This document shows, in pieces, positions 8,808 through 17,339 of a DNA stretch of 64,000 nucleotides. The stretch's first letter is position 1; every line of letters starts with the position of its first letter. The position numbers and the translations under genes were made by a program. Origin of the DNA: Streptomyces antnestii (GTDB lineage: Bacteria > Actinomycetota > Actinomycetes > Streptomycetales > Streptomycetaceae); contig NZ_RZYA01000014.1 in the NCBI RefSeq assembly GCF_004005495.1, forward strand, positions 124,001 to 188,000, written 5' to 3'. The notes under the pieces are model-generated. The model had not been told where the DNA came from and ran no database searches. It saw nothing but the letters and a program-made list of their open reading frames with translations.

Positions 8808-9025
8808 CCCGGACGAGGAAGCGTCCGGGCGTTGAGCTGGAGAGAACGGTGACACGGCCGGGCGTTGAGCCGAAGGCAGCGCTGTGACCGCCGCCCGCTG
8901 CCTGTCCGACCGCGACTCCCGCCCCGCGACTCCGACCACAGCTCTCCAACCGGCCGACCGCGCGTGCCCCGGCATCCGTCCCGGGATCGGACCGCCCGCC
9001 CGCAGCGAGGAAGGACCTGCCGTCC

Positions 9026-10318
9026 ATGACCGTCCCCGGCTTCATCCCCGAGTCCGCCGCCGACCGCACCGACGCGGCCCTGCGCGCCCAACTCGCCTAC
9101 GTCACCGCCCACTCACCGTTCTACGCCCGCCTCTGGGAACGCCACGGCGCCGATCCCGCAGCCGTGCGCACCGCCGCCGACCTGACCCGGCTGCCCTTCA
9201 CCGAGAAGCAGATGCTCCGCGACAGCCAGGCCGGAGCGCCGCCCCTCGGCCAGCACGCGGCCGCTCCCATGGCCGACGTCATCCGGCTGCACGCCTCCAC
9301 CGGCACCACCGGGCGCCCCAGTTGGGTCGGCGTCACCCGCTCCGACGCCGAGGGCTGGACCGAGGCTGTCGCGCACGCCCTGCGCACCCAAGGGCTCACC
9401 CGCGACGACATCGTCATCCACGGTTCCGGGCTGACCCTCTTCGTCGGCGGCCTGCCCGTCCGCGACGCCGTCGAGCGGATCGGCGCCACCCTGATCCCGC
9501 TCGGTACCGGCGCCTCCGAGAAGGCGCTGCTCGCCCTCCAGTCGATGCACGTCACCGCGCTGCACTCCACCCCCTCGTACGCCCGTTATCTCGCCGACTA
9601 CCTGCGCGAACGCGGCCACGACCCGCGGGCGTTCGGCCTGCGGAAGATCATCGTGGGCGGGGAGCCGGGAGGCGGCGAGCCGGCCTTCCGCGCCCAGGTC
9701 GAGGCGGACTGGGGCGCGGTCGTCACCGAGGGGCTCGGCAACGCCGACATGGCGCCGATCATCTTCGCCGAGTCGCCGGGCACCGGCGGGATGCGGCTGA
9801 CCGCCCAGGACATCGTGCTCGTCGAGCTCATCGACCCCGACACCGGCGAGATCGTCCCCGCCGAGCCCGGCGCGAGCGGCGAACTCGTCTACACCTCCCT
9901 GAACCGCCAAAGCTGCCCGCTGGTCCGCTTCCGCACCCGCGACCGGGTCACCGTCACCGGCCGCGACACCGATGGCGCCCCGCTGATCCGCTGCGTCGGA
10001 CGCACCGACGACATGCTCATCGTCCTCGGCGTCAACGTCTTCCCCTCCGCGGTACGCGACATCGTCCAGGCCCTCCACCCGCGCACCACCGGAGCCCTGC
10101 GGATGCTCCTCGACCACCCGGGACCGCGCGTCGAACCGCCGCTGCGGATCGAGGTGGAGCAGGGCACGCACGGCACGGACGCCACCCTCGCCGCCGAGGT
10201 GGAACAGCTGGTCAAGTCCCGTCTGACCGTGCCCACTTCAGTCCGGCTCGTCCCGCCCGGCTCCCTCGGGCGGTCCGAGATGAAGACCCGCCTCGTACAC
10301 GTCGCCGACGGCAGTTGA
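9026..10318 (+). CDS. Phenylacetate-CoA ligase-like AMP-forming enzyme
   Basis: A 430-residue ANL-superfamily adenylating enzyme of the PaaK type. It shows the phosphate-binding loop LHASTGTTGRP (about residues 89-99), IIVGGEPGGGE, LVRFRTRDRVTV, and the hinge/C-domain region CVGRTDDMLIVLGVNVFP. Length matches PaaK proteins (about 430). Such enzymes activate an aryl acid with ATP and CoA. It is the first rightward gene from the divergent promoter and is followed 119 nt later by a PaaX regulator, the usual partner of aryl-CoA pathways. The real acid could be phenylacetate, benzoate-like or another aryl acid. Confidence 0.88.
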   Translation: MTVPGFIPESAADRTDAALRAQLAYVTAHSPFYARLWERHGADPAAVRTAADLTRLPFTEKQMLRDSQAGAPPLGQHAAAPMADVIRLHASTGTTGRPSWVGVTRSDAEGWTEAVAHALRTQGLTRDDIVIHGSGLTLFVGGLPVRDAVERIGATLIPLGTGASEKALLALQSMHVTALHSTPSYARYLADYLRERGHDPRAFGLRKIIVGGEPGGGEPAFRAQVEADWGAVVTEGLGNADMAPIIFAESPGTGGMRLTAQDIVLVELIDPDTGEIVPAEPGASGELVYTSLNRQSCPLVRFRTRDRVTVTGRDTDGAPLIRCVGRTDDMLIVLGVNVFPSAVRDIVQALHPRTTGALRMLLDHPGPRVEPPLRIEVEQGTHGTDATLAAEVEQLVKSRLTVPTSVRLVPPGSLGRSEMKTRLVHVADGS

Positions 10319-10437
10319 TTGTGTGGGGCCGGGAGCATCCGGGGCCGCTGACCGCGGGATCTGCATCAGAGAGCCCGCTGCCGCGCGGGCACCAGGAGCT
10401 CCGGGCCCGCCGACCGGACGAGGAGGACAGCTACGTT

Positions 10438-11406
10438 ATGACCATGACCGAGACAGCCGACAGCGACGTTTTCGACACGGGTCCTGACGACGCGGCGGAG
10501 CCGGAGGTACCCCCGGACGACCTCTCGGGACGCGCCCGCGGCCCTCAGCGCCTGCTCATGATGCTGCTCGGCGACTACTGGTTCGACCGCCCCGAGGCGC
10601 TGCCGTCCGCCGCGCTGGTCGCCCTCCTCGCCGAGTTCGGGGTGAGTGAGGTCGGCGCGCGCGCCGCGCTGAGCCGGCAGTCCCGCCGCGGCCTCCTCGA
10701 CGTCGAGAAGCGCGGCCGCCGCACGTACTACCGGCTCAGTGCCCGCTCCCTCGGCCACTTCACCGACACCGGCGGGCGCATCGCTGCCTTCGGCGCCGAC
10801 GGCGCGCCGCGCACGTGGGACGGCCAGTGGTCGCTCGTCGCGTTCTCGGTGCCCGAACAGCAGCGCGCCGTCCGCCACACCCTGCGCGAACAACTCCGCT
10901 GGCTCGGCTACGCCCCCCTCTACGACGGCGTGTGGATCTCGCCGCACGCGCGCGAGGAGGAGGTGCGCGACGTCCTCTCCGAACTGGGCGTGGCCACCGC
11001 GACATTGTTCACCGGCACACCCTCCGCGCTCTCGCCGGCCGCGGGTGATCCGCTCTCGGCCTGGGACCTCGACGCGCAGGCCGCGGCCTTCGAGCGGTTC
11101 ACCCGGCGGTGGGGCGTGTGGCGCAAGCGCGCCGAGGACGGCGGCGTCAGCCCCTCGGAAGCGCTGCGTGCCCGCACCGAACTCATCACCGAGTGGAGGG
11201 TGTTGATGACGCACGACCCGGCGCTGCCACCCCAGCTGCTGCCGCCGCACTGGCCGCTCGCGGCGGCCCGCGCCGTCTTCGTCGCGGTGTACGACGCGCT
11301 GGGACCGCTCGCCGAGTTCCGGGTGCGCCAGCTCATCGCGCTGCACGACGCGGAGCTCGCGGGGCTCGCGACGCACCACACCGTGGCGGACCTGGCGAAA
11401 CTGTAG
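10438..11406 (+). CDS. PaaX-family transcriptional regulator (second copy)
   Basis: A 322-residue PaaX homologue: winged HTH at about residues 35-105 (GVSEVGARAALSRQSRRGLL), then the PaaX domain (WSLVAFSVPEQQRAVRH, WLGYAPLYDGVWISPHA) and the C-terminal TEWRVLMTHDPALPPQLLP segment. ATG 10438 has AGGAGGAC at 10421-10428. It resembles the 171-1088 protein in layout but diverges in the N-terminal tail. Position directly after the CoA ligase suggests it senses the acyl-CoA product. A strong hairpin follows. Confidence 0.88.
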   Translation: MTMTETADSDVFDTGPDDAAEPEVPPDDLSGRARGPQRLLMMLLGDYWFDRPEALPSAALVALLAEFGVSEVGARAALSRQSRRGLLDVEKRGRRTYYRLSARSLGHFTDTGGRIAAFGADGAPRTWDGQWSLVAFSVPEQQRAVRHTLREQLRWLGYAPLYDGVWISPHAREEEVRDVLSELGVATATLFTGTPSALSPAAGDPLSAWDLDAQAAAFERFTRRWGVWRKRAEDGGVSPSEALRARTELITEWRVLMTHDPALPPQLLPPHWPLAAARAVFVAVYDALGPLAEFRVRQLIALHDAELAGLATHHTVADLAKL

Positions 11407-11418
11407 ACCGCGCGCGTC

Positions 11419-11450
11419 CGACCCGCCCGTGCCGCGTGCCGGGCGGGTCG
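11419..11450. terminator. Hairpin terminator after the second PaaX gene
   Basis: The arms CGACCCGCCCG (11419-11429) and CGGGCGGGTCG (11440-11450) pair perfectly around a 10-nt loop, 13 nt after the stop codon. There is no U-tract, as is common in Streptomyces. Confidence 0.7.
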
Positions 11451-11452
11451 TC

Positions 11453-11500
11453 GGCATGCCCGCACGCGGCACGGGCGGCATGCCTGCATGTGGCACGGGC
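11453..11500. repeat. Two tandem 24-bp repeats
   Basis: Two adjacent 24-bp units (11453-11476, 11477-11500), each starting GGCATGCC and ending GGCACGGGC, differ at about three positions. They sit between the terminator and the UGSC gene. Confidence 0.7.
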
Positions 11501-11649
11501 GGTCGGCCGAAGGCCCCGAACCACTGCCGCGTACCCCTTGACGCCGCCGATCAATTGGCGGTGAATTGATGCACGCTCGTCACAGCAAGTGTCGCTTATT
11601 GATGAGAAGTTGATCCGGCGAGCATCCCGCCCCGACCAGGGAGGTACTG

Positions 11650-12372
11650 GTGCCGAGCACCATCCTTGACCCCACCGGAGCCAGTTCCCCGGCCGCGCCC
11701 GACGACGGCCGACCCGCCCCGCGTTCGACGGCCGTCCGGCTGCGCGGGGCCCACATCGGACTGCTGGAGAACACCAAGCACAACGCGGCCCTCCTGCTGC
11801 AGGAACTCGGCGCCCTGCTGACCGCCGAGCACCACGCCGCCACCGTCGTGCCGTACACCAAGCGGAACTTCGCCGTGCCCCTGCCCGACGGCCTCCTCCA
11901 CGAGCTCGCCGACGGCTGCGACGCCGTGATCACCGGCGTCGGCGACTGCGGCTCGTGCAGCGGCTCCGCCGTCGCCGACGGCATCCTCCTCGAACGCCAC
12001 GGCGTGCCCACGGCCGTGATCTGCTCCGACGCGTTCACCGCCAGCGCGGACGCCATGGCCGAACTCATCGGGGACGGCGACTTCCCGTACCTGACCACCT
12101 CTCATCCCGTGGCCTCCCTCACCCCCGACCAGGTGCGGGAGCGCGCCCGGCAGCTCCTGCCGGCGATCGTGGCCCGGCTGACCGGGGCCGCCCGCGACGC
12201 GGTGACCGACACTCAAGGGGGCGTCGGCACCGGCGAGGGCACCACCGCCGCTGCTGGCACCGGTACCGACGAGGGCGCCGCAGCCACCGCCGCCACAGGA
12301 ACCGGCACCGGCACCGGCCAGGACACCGCAGCCACCCCGGCCCACGCCGCCGCGACCGGAGGCGCCCGGTGA
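11650..12372 (+). CDS. UGSC-family protein (Cys form of a selenoprotein family)
   Basis: A 240-residue protein. Its centre reads GVGDCGSCSGSAVADG; the CGSC at residues 100-103 aligns with the UGSC motif, where some bacteria use selenocysteine first. The family function is unsettled, but the redox-active Cys/Sec implies thiol chemistry. The family domain covers about residues 30-185 (IGLLENTKHN, TKRNFAVP). Residues 186-240 are a Gly/Thr/Ala-rich low-complexity tail. GTG 11650 is preceded by GGGAGG. The stop overlaps the next start (GTGA), and that gene encodes the protein I usually associate with UGSC proteins, so the two should act together. Its place ahead of the Rieske oxygenase operon is unusual. 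Confidence 0.75.
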   Translation: MPSTILDPTGASSPAAPDDGRPAPRSTAVRLRGAHIGLLENTKHNAALLLQELGALLTAEHHAATVVPYTKRNFAVPLPDGLLHELADGCDAVITGVGDCGSCSGSAVADGILLERHGVPTAVICSDAFTASADAMAELIGDGDFPYLTTSHPVASLTPDQVRERARQLLPAIVARLTGAARDAVTDTQGGVGTGEGTTAAAGTGTDEGAAATAATGTGTGTGQDTAATPAHAAATGGAR

Positions 12373-13520
12373 ACCGCACCCCCCACCCTCCCGGTACTCC
12401 ACACACCCCCGGCACCTCCCGCACTCCCCGCATCGAGGTCTCCTTCGACGCCGACCACGCCCAACAGGCCGTCGAATACGGCTACGCGCGCGAGTGGTCC
12501 GACGGGCTGCCGCTCGTCCCCGTCACCCCCGCCCTCGTCGACCGCTTCCTTGCCACGACGCCCCGCGACCCGGCCGAGGTCATCGGCCGCATGGAGCATC
12601 TCGGCCGGGCCTGCACCGTCGAACTCGCCGCCGTCAACGCGGCCATGGCCGGCTGCGAACCCGCCCACTTCCCGGTCGTCCTCGCCGCCTGGGACGCGCT
12701 CATGCTCGAGCGGGCCGCGCGCGGCGGGGCCTGGCAGTCCACCTCGGGTCCCTCCCCGCTGATCGTCGTCAACGGCCCCATCCGCAAGGAGCTCGGCTTC
12801 AACTCCACCGGCGGCGCCCTCGGCCCCGGTTTCCGTGCCAACGCCACCGTCGCCCGCGCCCTCGGCCTCATGGTCCGCAACGCCTTCGGGCTGCGCCCCC
12901 ACGGACTCGAGCAGTCCACCCAGGGCGTCCCGGGCCGCTGGACCCTGTGCGTCGGCGAGAACGAGGAGGACAGCCCCTGGGAGCCGCTCGCCGCGAGCAC
13001 CGGCCTCGGAGTCGGCACCCCCGACGCCGTCACCGCCACCCTCCTGCGCACCTGCGCCTACGTCGACAACCGGCACACCGCCGACCCCGAACAGGTCCTG
13101 TGGGACCTCGCCGACGCCATGTCCGCCACCGGCTCGATCATCTTCCGGCACACCGCCTGCGCCCTCATTCTCGGCCCCGACCACGCCCGCATGCTCGCGG
13201 ACGCCGGGTACGGCCGCCGCGACGTGCAGCGGTGGCTGTACGAGCACGCCGGGCGCACCGTCGCCGACCTGCGCCGCGCCGGCAAGGACGGGGTCGGCGA
13301 GGACAACGGCGTGCGGTACGCCACCGGAACCGCCCCCGACGCCCCCGGCGGCGAGGAGTTCGTACGGTTCCTGCCCTCGCCCGAGTCGATCCCCGTCCTC
13401 GTGGCGGGCGCCCACGGGGCCGCCATGTCCATGGTCGGCCGGGTCTTCGGCGCCTGGTCGGGCAGCGCCGTCCCCGTCGTCCGCAGCGAACCGGACCCGA
13501 ATCACCTCGAGGAGGCCTGA
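12369..13520 (+). CDS. UGSC-partner protein of unknown function
   Basis: A 383-residue conserved hypothetical. Motifs I associate with the gene beside UGSC proteins are EWSDGLPLVPVTP, CTVELAAVNAAMAGCEPAHF, LIVVNGPIRKELGFNSTGGALGPG, FRANATVARALGLM and CVGENEEDSPWEPL. No standard catalytic fold is recognisable to me. GTG 12369 overlaps the upstream stop (GTGA). The longer open frame from 11955 is out-of-phase UGSC sequence and was rejected. A small CGDC gene follows immediately. Confidence 0.7.
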   Translation: MNRTPHPPGTPHTPGTSRTPRIEVSFDADHAQQAVEYGYAREWSDGLPLVPVTPALVDRFLATTPRDPAEVIGRMEHLGRACTVELAAVNAAMAGCEPAHFPVVLAAWDALMLERAARGGAWQSTSGPSPLIVVNGPIRKELGFNSTGGALGPGFRANATVARALGLMVRNAFGLRPHGLEQSTQGVPGRWTLCVGENEEDSPWEPLAASTGLGVGTPDAVTATLLRTCAYVDNRHTADPEQVLWDLADAMSATGSIIFRHTACALILGPDHARMLADAGYGRRDVQRWLYEHAGRTVADLRRAGKDGVGEDNGVRYATGTAPDAPGGEEFVRFLPSPESIPVLVAGAHGAAMSMVGRVFGAWSGSAVPVVRSEPDPNHLEEA

Positions 13521-13521
13521 C

Positions 13522-13890
13522 ATGCTCGACACCGACGCGCTGGCGCAGGTCCGCCGCACCCTGGAGGCCGACGGCTTCCACCTCGACGCCCGCAAGGACG
13601 GCGACCGGCTGCACGTCACCGTCACCGCCGACGCCGGGACCTGCGGCGACTGCCTCGTCCCCAAGGACGTCCTACGGCAGATCCTGCAGCGGGCCCTCGG
13701 CATCCCCGCGGAGTCCGTCGACGTGACGTATCCGAACGACAGCCTCGGCTCGAACGTCACCCTCGGCCCGAGCGACACCCCCGGCTCGAACGACCCGCTC
13801 GGTCCGGACGACACCCTTGACTCAAACGACATCCCCGGCCCGGACGACACCTTCGGCCGGACCGACACACATGAGGAGACCGCCAGGTGA
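13522..13890 (+). CDS. Small CGDC protein with Asp-rich repetitive tail
   Basis: A 122-residue protein that I cannot assign firmly. Residues 1-70 form a compact domain with HVTVTADAGTCGDCLVPKD; C41 and C44 form a CxxC motif. The rest (about 75-122) is low-complexity, with imperfect repeats of S/D-N-D-x-L/P-G-P/S-D-D/N-T, and is acidic and probably disordered. ATG 13522 starts 1 nt after the previous stop, with GGAGG upstream, and its stop overlaps the next SDR start by GTGA. Tight coupling to the UGSC pair suggests a thiol or metal accessory role, by inference. Confidence 0.6.
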   Translation: MLDTDALAQVRRTLEADGFHLDARKDGDRLHVTVTADAGTCGDCLVPKDVLRQILQRALGIPAESVDVTYPNDSLGSNVTLGPSDTPGSNDPLGPDDTLDSNDIPGPDDTFGRTDTHEETAR

Positions 13891-14714
13891 CCGCCGACTT
13901 CGACGCCCCGGACGACCCGATCGCCGCCGCAGACCCCGCCGGCGACGGCCAGTGGCTGCGCGGCCGCGGCGCCCTCGTCACCGGGGCCGGACTCACCGGA
14001 CCCGAGGGCGGCGTCGGCCATGCGATCGCCCGTGTCTTCGCCCGGCACGGGGCCGCCGTCGCCGTCCTGGACCGCGACCCGGAAGCCGCCGACCGCACCG
14101 TCGAGGCGATCGGGAAGGACGGCGGCGAGGCCTTCCGCGTCGACGCCGACGCCACCCGCGACGAGGACTGCCGACGCGCCGTCACCGCCTGCGCCCAGCG
14201 CTTCGGCGGACACCTGGACGTCCTGGTCAACAACGTGGCCTCCGGCGAACGGTCCGGTCTCTTCGAGGTCGGCACGGACGACTGGGACCACCTCATGGAC
14301 GTCAACCTCAAGAGCGCCTGGCTGATGACCCGGCACGCGGAGCCGGTGATGGGGAAGGGGTCCGCGATCGTCAACATCTCCTCCGTGGGTGCCCAGAGGC
14401 CCGGCCCCGGCATGGTCTACAGCGTCGCCAAGGCCGGCCTGGAGAACCTCACCAAGGGCGTGGCGAGCACGCTCGGCCCGCGCGGTATTCGCGTCAACTG
14501 CGTGCAGATCGGGGCAATCTGGTCGTCGATGGCGGCCCGCAACATCCCCGCCGAGGCCCGTGAGGCCCGCCGCCGCGCCATCGTCCTCGGCACGGAGGGG
14601 ACGCCCTGGGACCCGGCGTACGCGGCCCTGTTCCTGGCCAGCGACAAGGCACGCTGGATCTCCGGGCACATCCTCACCGTCGAGGGCGGCGGCATGGGCC
14701 GCCCGCCCCGCTGA
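13887..14714 (+). CDS. SDR-family NAD(P)-dependent oxidoreductase
   Basis: A 275-residue classical short-chain dehydrogenase with a stretched nucleotide loop (TGAGLTGPEGGVGHAIA). Other motifs are NNVAS (the NNAG equivalent), catalytic S in NISSVGAQ, YSVAK with Tyr and Lys, and EGGGMG near the C-terminus. It lies within the UGSC to Rieske gene block, coupled by GTGA to the CGDC gene, and is followed by a hairpin. It probably oxidises or reduces a hydroxyl or keto intermediate of the same pathway; the substrate is unknown. Confidence 0.87.
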   Translation: MTADFDAPDDPIAAADPAGDGQWLRGRGALVTGAGLTGPEGGVGHAIARVFARHGAAVAVLDRDPEAADRTVEAIGKDGGEAFRVDADATRDEDCRRAVTACAQRFGGHLDVLVNNVASGERSGLFEVGTDDWDHLMDVNLKSAWLMTRHAEPVMGKGSAIVNISSVGAQRPGPGMVYSVAKAGLENLTKGVASTLGPRGIRVNCVQIGAIWSSMAARNIPAEAREARRRAIVLGTEGTPWDPAYAALFLASDKARWISGHILTVEGGGMGRPPR

Positions 14715-14729
14715 ACGGGGCCCGCCTCG

Positions 14730-14750
14730 GCCTTCCGCTCAACGGAAGGC
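14730..14750. terminator. Hairpin after the SDR gene
   Basis: GCCTTCCG (14730-14737) pairs with CGGAAGGC (14743-14750) around CTCAA. Partly complementary flanks (GAACGGGGC and GCCCTGTTC) extend the stem. It separates the UGSC-SDR genes from the oxygenase genes. Confidence 0.6.
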
Positions 14751-14928
14751 GCCCTGTTCGCAGGCCCGTGTCCGCAGCACTCTGGAAACCGTCGGCGTTC
14801 CACCCCCGGCCCCTCGGGGCAACCGGCATCCGAAACCCGTAAACCCGCAATCCGAAACCCATCACCCCCAGTCCCCAGTCCGCAATCCGTCGATGCGTCG
14901 GGCCCACCCGAACGCAAGGGAGTTGACG

Positions 14929-15996
14929 ATGACGACGACGTCATTCGCGCGCAACCAGTGGTACGTGGCCGCCTACGGCAGCGAGATCGGGCGGGAGCTG
15001 TTCAGCCGCACCGTCTGCGGCGAGTCGATCCTTTTCTGGCGCACCGAGGCGGGCGAGGTCACCGCTATGGCGGACCGCTGCGTACACCGCCGTTTCCCGC
15101 TCTCCGAGAACCCGAGCCGGCTGGACGGCGACACGGTCGTCTGCGGCTACCACGGCTTCACCTACGGCGCCGACGGCGTGTGCGTGAGCGTGCCCGGCCA
15201 GAAGCGCGTGCCCCGCACCGCCCGGCTCACCTCCTACCCCGTCAAGGAGCAGGACTCCTTCGTGTGGGTGTGGATCGGCGAGAAGGACAAGGCCGACGAG
15301 GCCCTGATCCCCCGCGCCCCCTGGCTGGACTCGCCCGACTACACCACCGTCCGCGGCATGGAACCGCTCGCGGCCCGCTACGGGCTCCTCGTCGACAACC
15401 TGCTCGACCTGTCCCACGAGACGTACCTGCACGGGGGCTACATCGGGACCCCCGAGGTCGCCGAGACCCCCATCACCACCGAGGCCGACGAGAAGGCGGG
15501 CGTCGTGTACGTCAGCCGGCACATGGACGACGCGGCCTGCCCGCCGTTCTACGCCAGGTCCACCGGCGTCACCGGCCGCATCACGCGCTGGCAGGACATC
15601 GAGTACCACGCCCCCTGCCTGTACCTCCTGCACTCGCGCATCGCCCCTGTCGGCGCACCCGGCCCCCGCGCGGACGGCAGCGACCCGGACGCCTTCCACG
15701 TCGAGGTCGTCTACGCCATCACCCCCGAAACCGAGCACAGCACCCACGACTTCTGGGCCGTGGCCCGCGACTTCGCCCTGGACGACCAGGAGGTCTCCGA
15801 CTTCCTGTACGACAGCAACCGCACCGTCGTCCTCCAGGACGTCGTCGCCCTGAACAAGCTGGAGCAGGTCATCGCCTCCGAGCCGGACGGGACGCAGGAG
15901 CTCAGCATCAACATCGACACCGGTGGGCTGGCCGCCCGCCGCATCCTCAAGCGGCTCGTCGAGGCCGGCGCGGCCGAGTCCGTGGCGGCCGTCTGA
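14929..15996 (+). CDS. Rieske non-heme iron oxygenase (vanillate O-demethylase oxygenase-like)
   Basis: A 355-residue oxygenase component. The Rieske 2Fe-2S ligands are C51-x-H53 and C72-x2-H75. The mononuclear-iron region is VDNLLDLSHETYLH, with D160, H163 and H168 as likely bridging Asp and His ligands. Length and motifs match VanA-type O-demethylases and similar aromatic-acid oxygenases, which remove methyl groups from methoxylated aromatics using electrons from a VanB-type reductase. That reductase is encoded at 16284. ATG 14929 has AAGGGAG upstream. The stop overlaps the next small gene (TGATG). The substrate, such as vanillate or another aryl ether, is inferred from family only. Confidence 0.88.
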   Translation: MTTTSFARNQWYVAAYGSEIGRELFSRTVCGESILFWRTEAGEVTAMADRCVHRRFPLSENPSRLDGDTVVCGYHGFTYGADGVCVSVPGQKRVPRTARLTSYPVKEQDSFVWVWIGEKDKADEALIPRAPWLDSPDYTTVRGMEPLAARYGLLVDNLLDLSHETYLHGGYIGTPEVAETPITTEADEKAGVVYVSRHMDDAACPPFYARSTGVTGRITRWQDIEYHAPCLYLLHSRIAPVGAPGPRADGSDPDAFHVEVVYAITPETEHSTHDFWAVARDFALDDQEVSDFLYDSNRTVVLQDVVALNKLEQVIASEPDGTQELSINIDTGGLAARRILKRLVEAGAAESVAAV

Positions 15997-16226
15997 TGGG
16001 CCCGCAGCCCACGACGATGCTCGACGGGGACACGGTCCACCGGATCGTGTGGATTCCCGGCACGGACCGGCTGCGCGGCTGGTGCTGGTGCGGCGAGTCC
16101 CGGGAGTCCGAGGACCCGGTGGAGCTGTGGGAGTGGCTGCTCGCCCATCCCGACGGGCACCCGGGCCGGGGGACCGCCCCCGCCCCGGGTCCCGCGCCCC
16201 GCCCCCGCCACCTCGTCGGCGCCTGA
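15996..16226 (+). CDS. Small CxC hypothetical protein between oxygenase and reductase
   Basis: A 76-residue protein coupled to the oxygenase stop by a TGATG overlap. It reads VHRIVWIPGTDRLRGWCWCGESRESEDPVELWEWLLAHP, a compact core with Cys-Trp-Cys and acidic residues, then a Pro/Ala/Gly-rich basic tail. The core resembles small zinc- or nucleic-acid-binding domains, but I know no family. Its place inside a two-component oxygenase operon argues that it is translated and useful to that system. Confidence 0.55.
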   Translation: MGPQPTTMLDGDTVHRIVWIPGTDRLRGWCWCGESRESEDPVELWEWLLAHPDGHPGRGTAPAPGPAPRPRHLVGA

Positions 16227-16230
16227 CCGC

Positions 16231-16270
16231 GCGTACTCGCGTACTTGCGCACCTGGCGTACTTGCGTACT
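16231..16270. repeat. GCGTACTTGCG direct repeats
   Basis: The gap between the small gene and the reductase is built of four imperfect copies of GCGTACT(T/C)GCG. No function is apparent. Confidence 0.5.
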
Positions 16271-16283
16271 CAAGGACCCTCTG

Positions 16284-17252
16284 ATGACCACAAGCACCAC
16301 CGCACCCCAGGCCGAACTCGACCTCGTCGTGGCCCGCCGCACCGACGAGGCCGACGGTGTGGTCTCCCTCGACCTGCGCCGGGCCGACGACGCCCCCCTG
16401 CCCGCCTGGACACCCGGCGCACACATCGACCTGCTGCTCGCCCCGGATCTCGTACGGCAGTACTCGCTGTGCTCCTCGCCGGAGGACGCCCACGTGTGGC
16501 GCGTCGCCGTCCTGCGGGAGAACGACGGGCGCGGAGGCTCCCTCCACGTGCACGACAAGCTGGCCGAGGGCGACCCGGTCCAAGTGCGCGGCCCGCGCAA
16601 CCACTTCCCCCTGGAGCGCGCCGAACGGTACCTCTTCATCGCCGGCGGCATCGGCATCACCCCGATCGTCCCGATGCTGAAGCAGGCCGAACGGCAGGGA
16701 TCCGCGTGGGAGTTGGTGTACGGAGGGCGGACCCTCGCGTCGATGGCCTTCCGCGACGCCCTCGTCACGCGGTACGGGGAGCGGGTGAGGGTCCGGCCCG
16801 AGGACGCGTACGGGCTCCTCGACCTCGACGCGCTCCTGGGGACGCCGCGGCCCGGCACGCTCGTCTACTGCTGCGGTCCGGAACCGCTCCTCAAGGCCGT
16901 CGAGGAGCGGTGCGCCGACTGGCCGCCCGGCACCCTCCACGTCGAGCGGTTCGCGCCGAAGGAGCTTCAGGCGCCCGTGCGGGACGGCGCGTTCGAGGTC
17001 GAGCTGGCGCAGACCGGCATCACGGTGACAGTCCCGCCGGACAAGTCCGTGCTGCAGGCGGTCGAGGAGGCCGGGGTGCAGGTCCTCTCCTCCTGCCAGG
17101 AGGGCACGTGCGGCACCTGTGAGACGGCCGTGCTCGAGGGCACGGTCGACCATCGCGACTCCCTCCTCACCCCCGCCGAACAGGAGACGCACGACACGAT
17201 GATGATCTGCGTCTCCAGGGCTGCGTGCCCCAGGCTCGTCCTGGATCTCTGA
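16284..17252 (+). CDS. Ferredoxin-type oxidoreductase, VanB-like reductase component
   Basis: A 322-residue phthalate-dioxygenase-reductase-type protein. An N-terminal flavin domain (RQYSLCSSPED binds FMN) is followed by an NAD domain (IAGGIGITPIVPML, VYCCGPEPLL) and a C-terminal plant-type 2Fe-2S domain with C271, C276, C279 and C309 (CQEGTCGTC). It passes electrons from NADH to the Rieske oxygenase at 14929. I chose ATG 16284 (AAGGA upstream) over the longer frame from 16245, which begins in repeat sequence. It is the last gene of the oxygenase operon. Confidence 0.92.
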   Translation: MTTSTTAPQAELDLVVARRTDEADGVVSLDLRRADDAPLPAWTPGAHIDLLLAPDLVRQYSLCSSPEDAHVWRVAVLRENDGRGGSLHVHDKLAEGDPVQVRGPRNHFPLERAERYLFIAGGIGITPIVPMLKQAERQGSAWELVYGGRTLASMAFRDALVTRYGERVRVRPEDAYGLLDLDALLGTPRPGTLVYCCGPEPLLKAVEERCADWPPGTLHVERFAPKELQAPVRDGAFEVELAQTGITVTVPPDKSVLQAVEEAGVQVLSSCQEGTCGTCETAVLEGTVDHRDSLLTPAEQETHDTMMICVSRAACPRLVLDL

Positions 17253-17339
17253 CGGCCGCGCGAGGGCCGGCGTGACGGAGCGGTGCTGGCCTGGCGTGAC
17301 GCGCCGGTTCGACAGCCGACGGCTGGGGACCGGCGACGG

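Larger units (their letters stand above)
8602..9025. promoter_or_regulatory. Divergent promoter region between transporter operon and CoA-ligase gene
   Basis: A 424-nt gap without a convincing gene. It contains two similar palindromes (listed separately) and outward-facing -35-like boxes: TTGACG for the rightward side, and TTGACA read leftward at 8757-8752. No clear -10 was found for the leftward side. A short direct repeat, CGGGCGTTGAGC, occurs near 8828-8838 and 8862-8872. Confidence 0.6.

Noticed and set aside
12213..14669. Antisense 818-residue open frame over the UGSC to SDR genes
   Set aside because: Composition is Gly/Val/Asp shadow of high-GC genes; no domain, signal or ribosome site.
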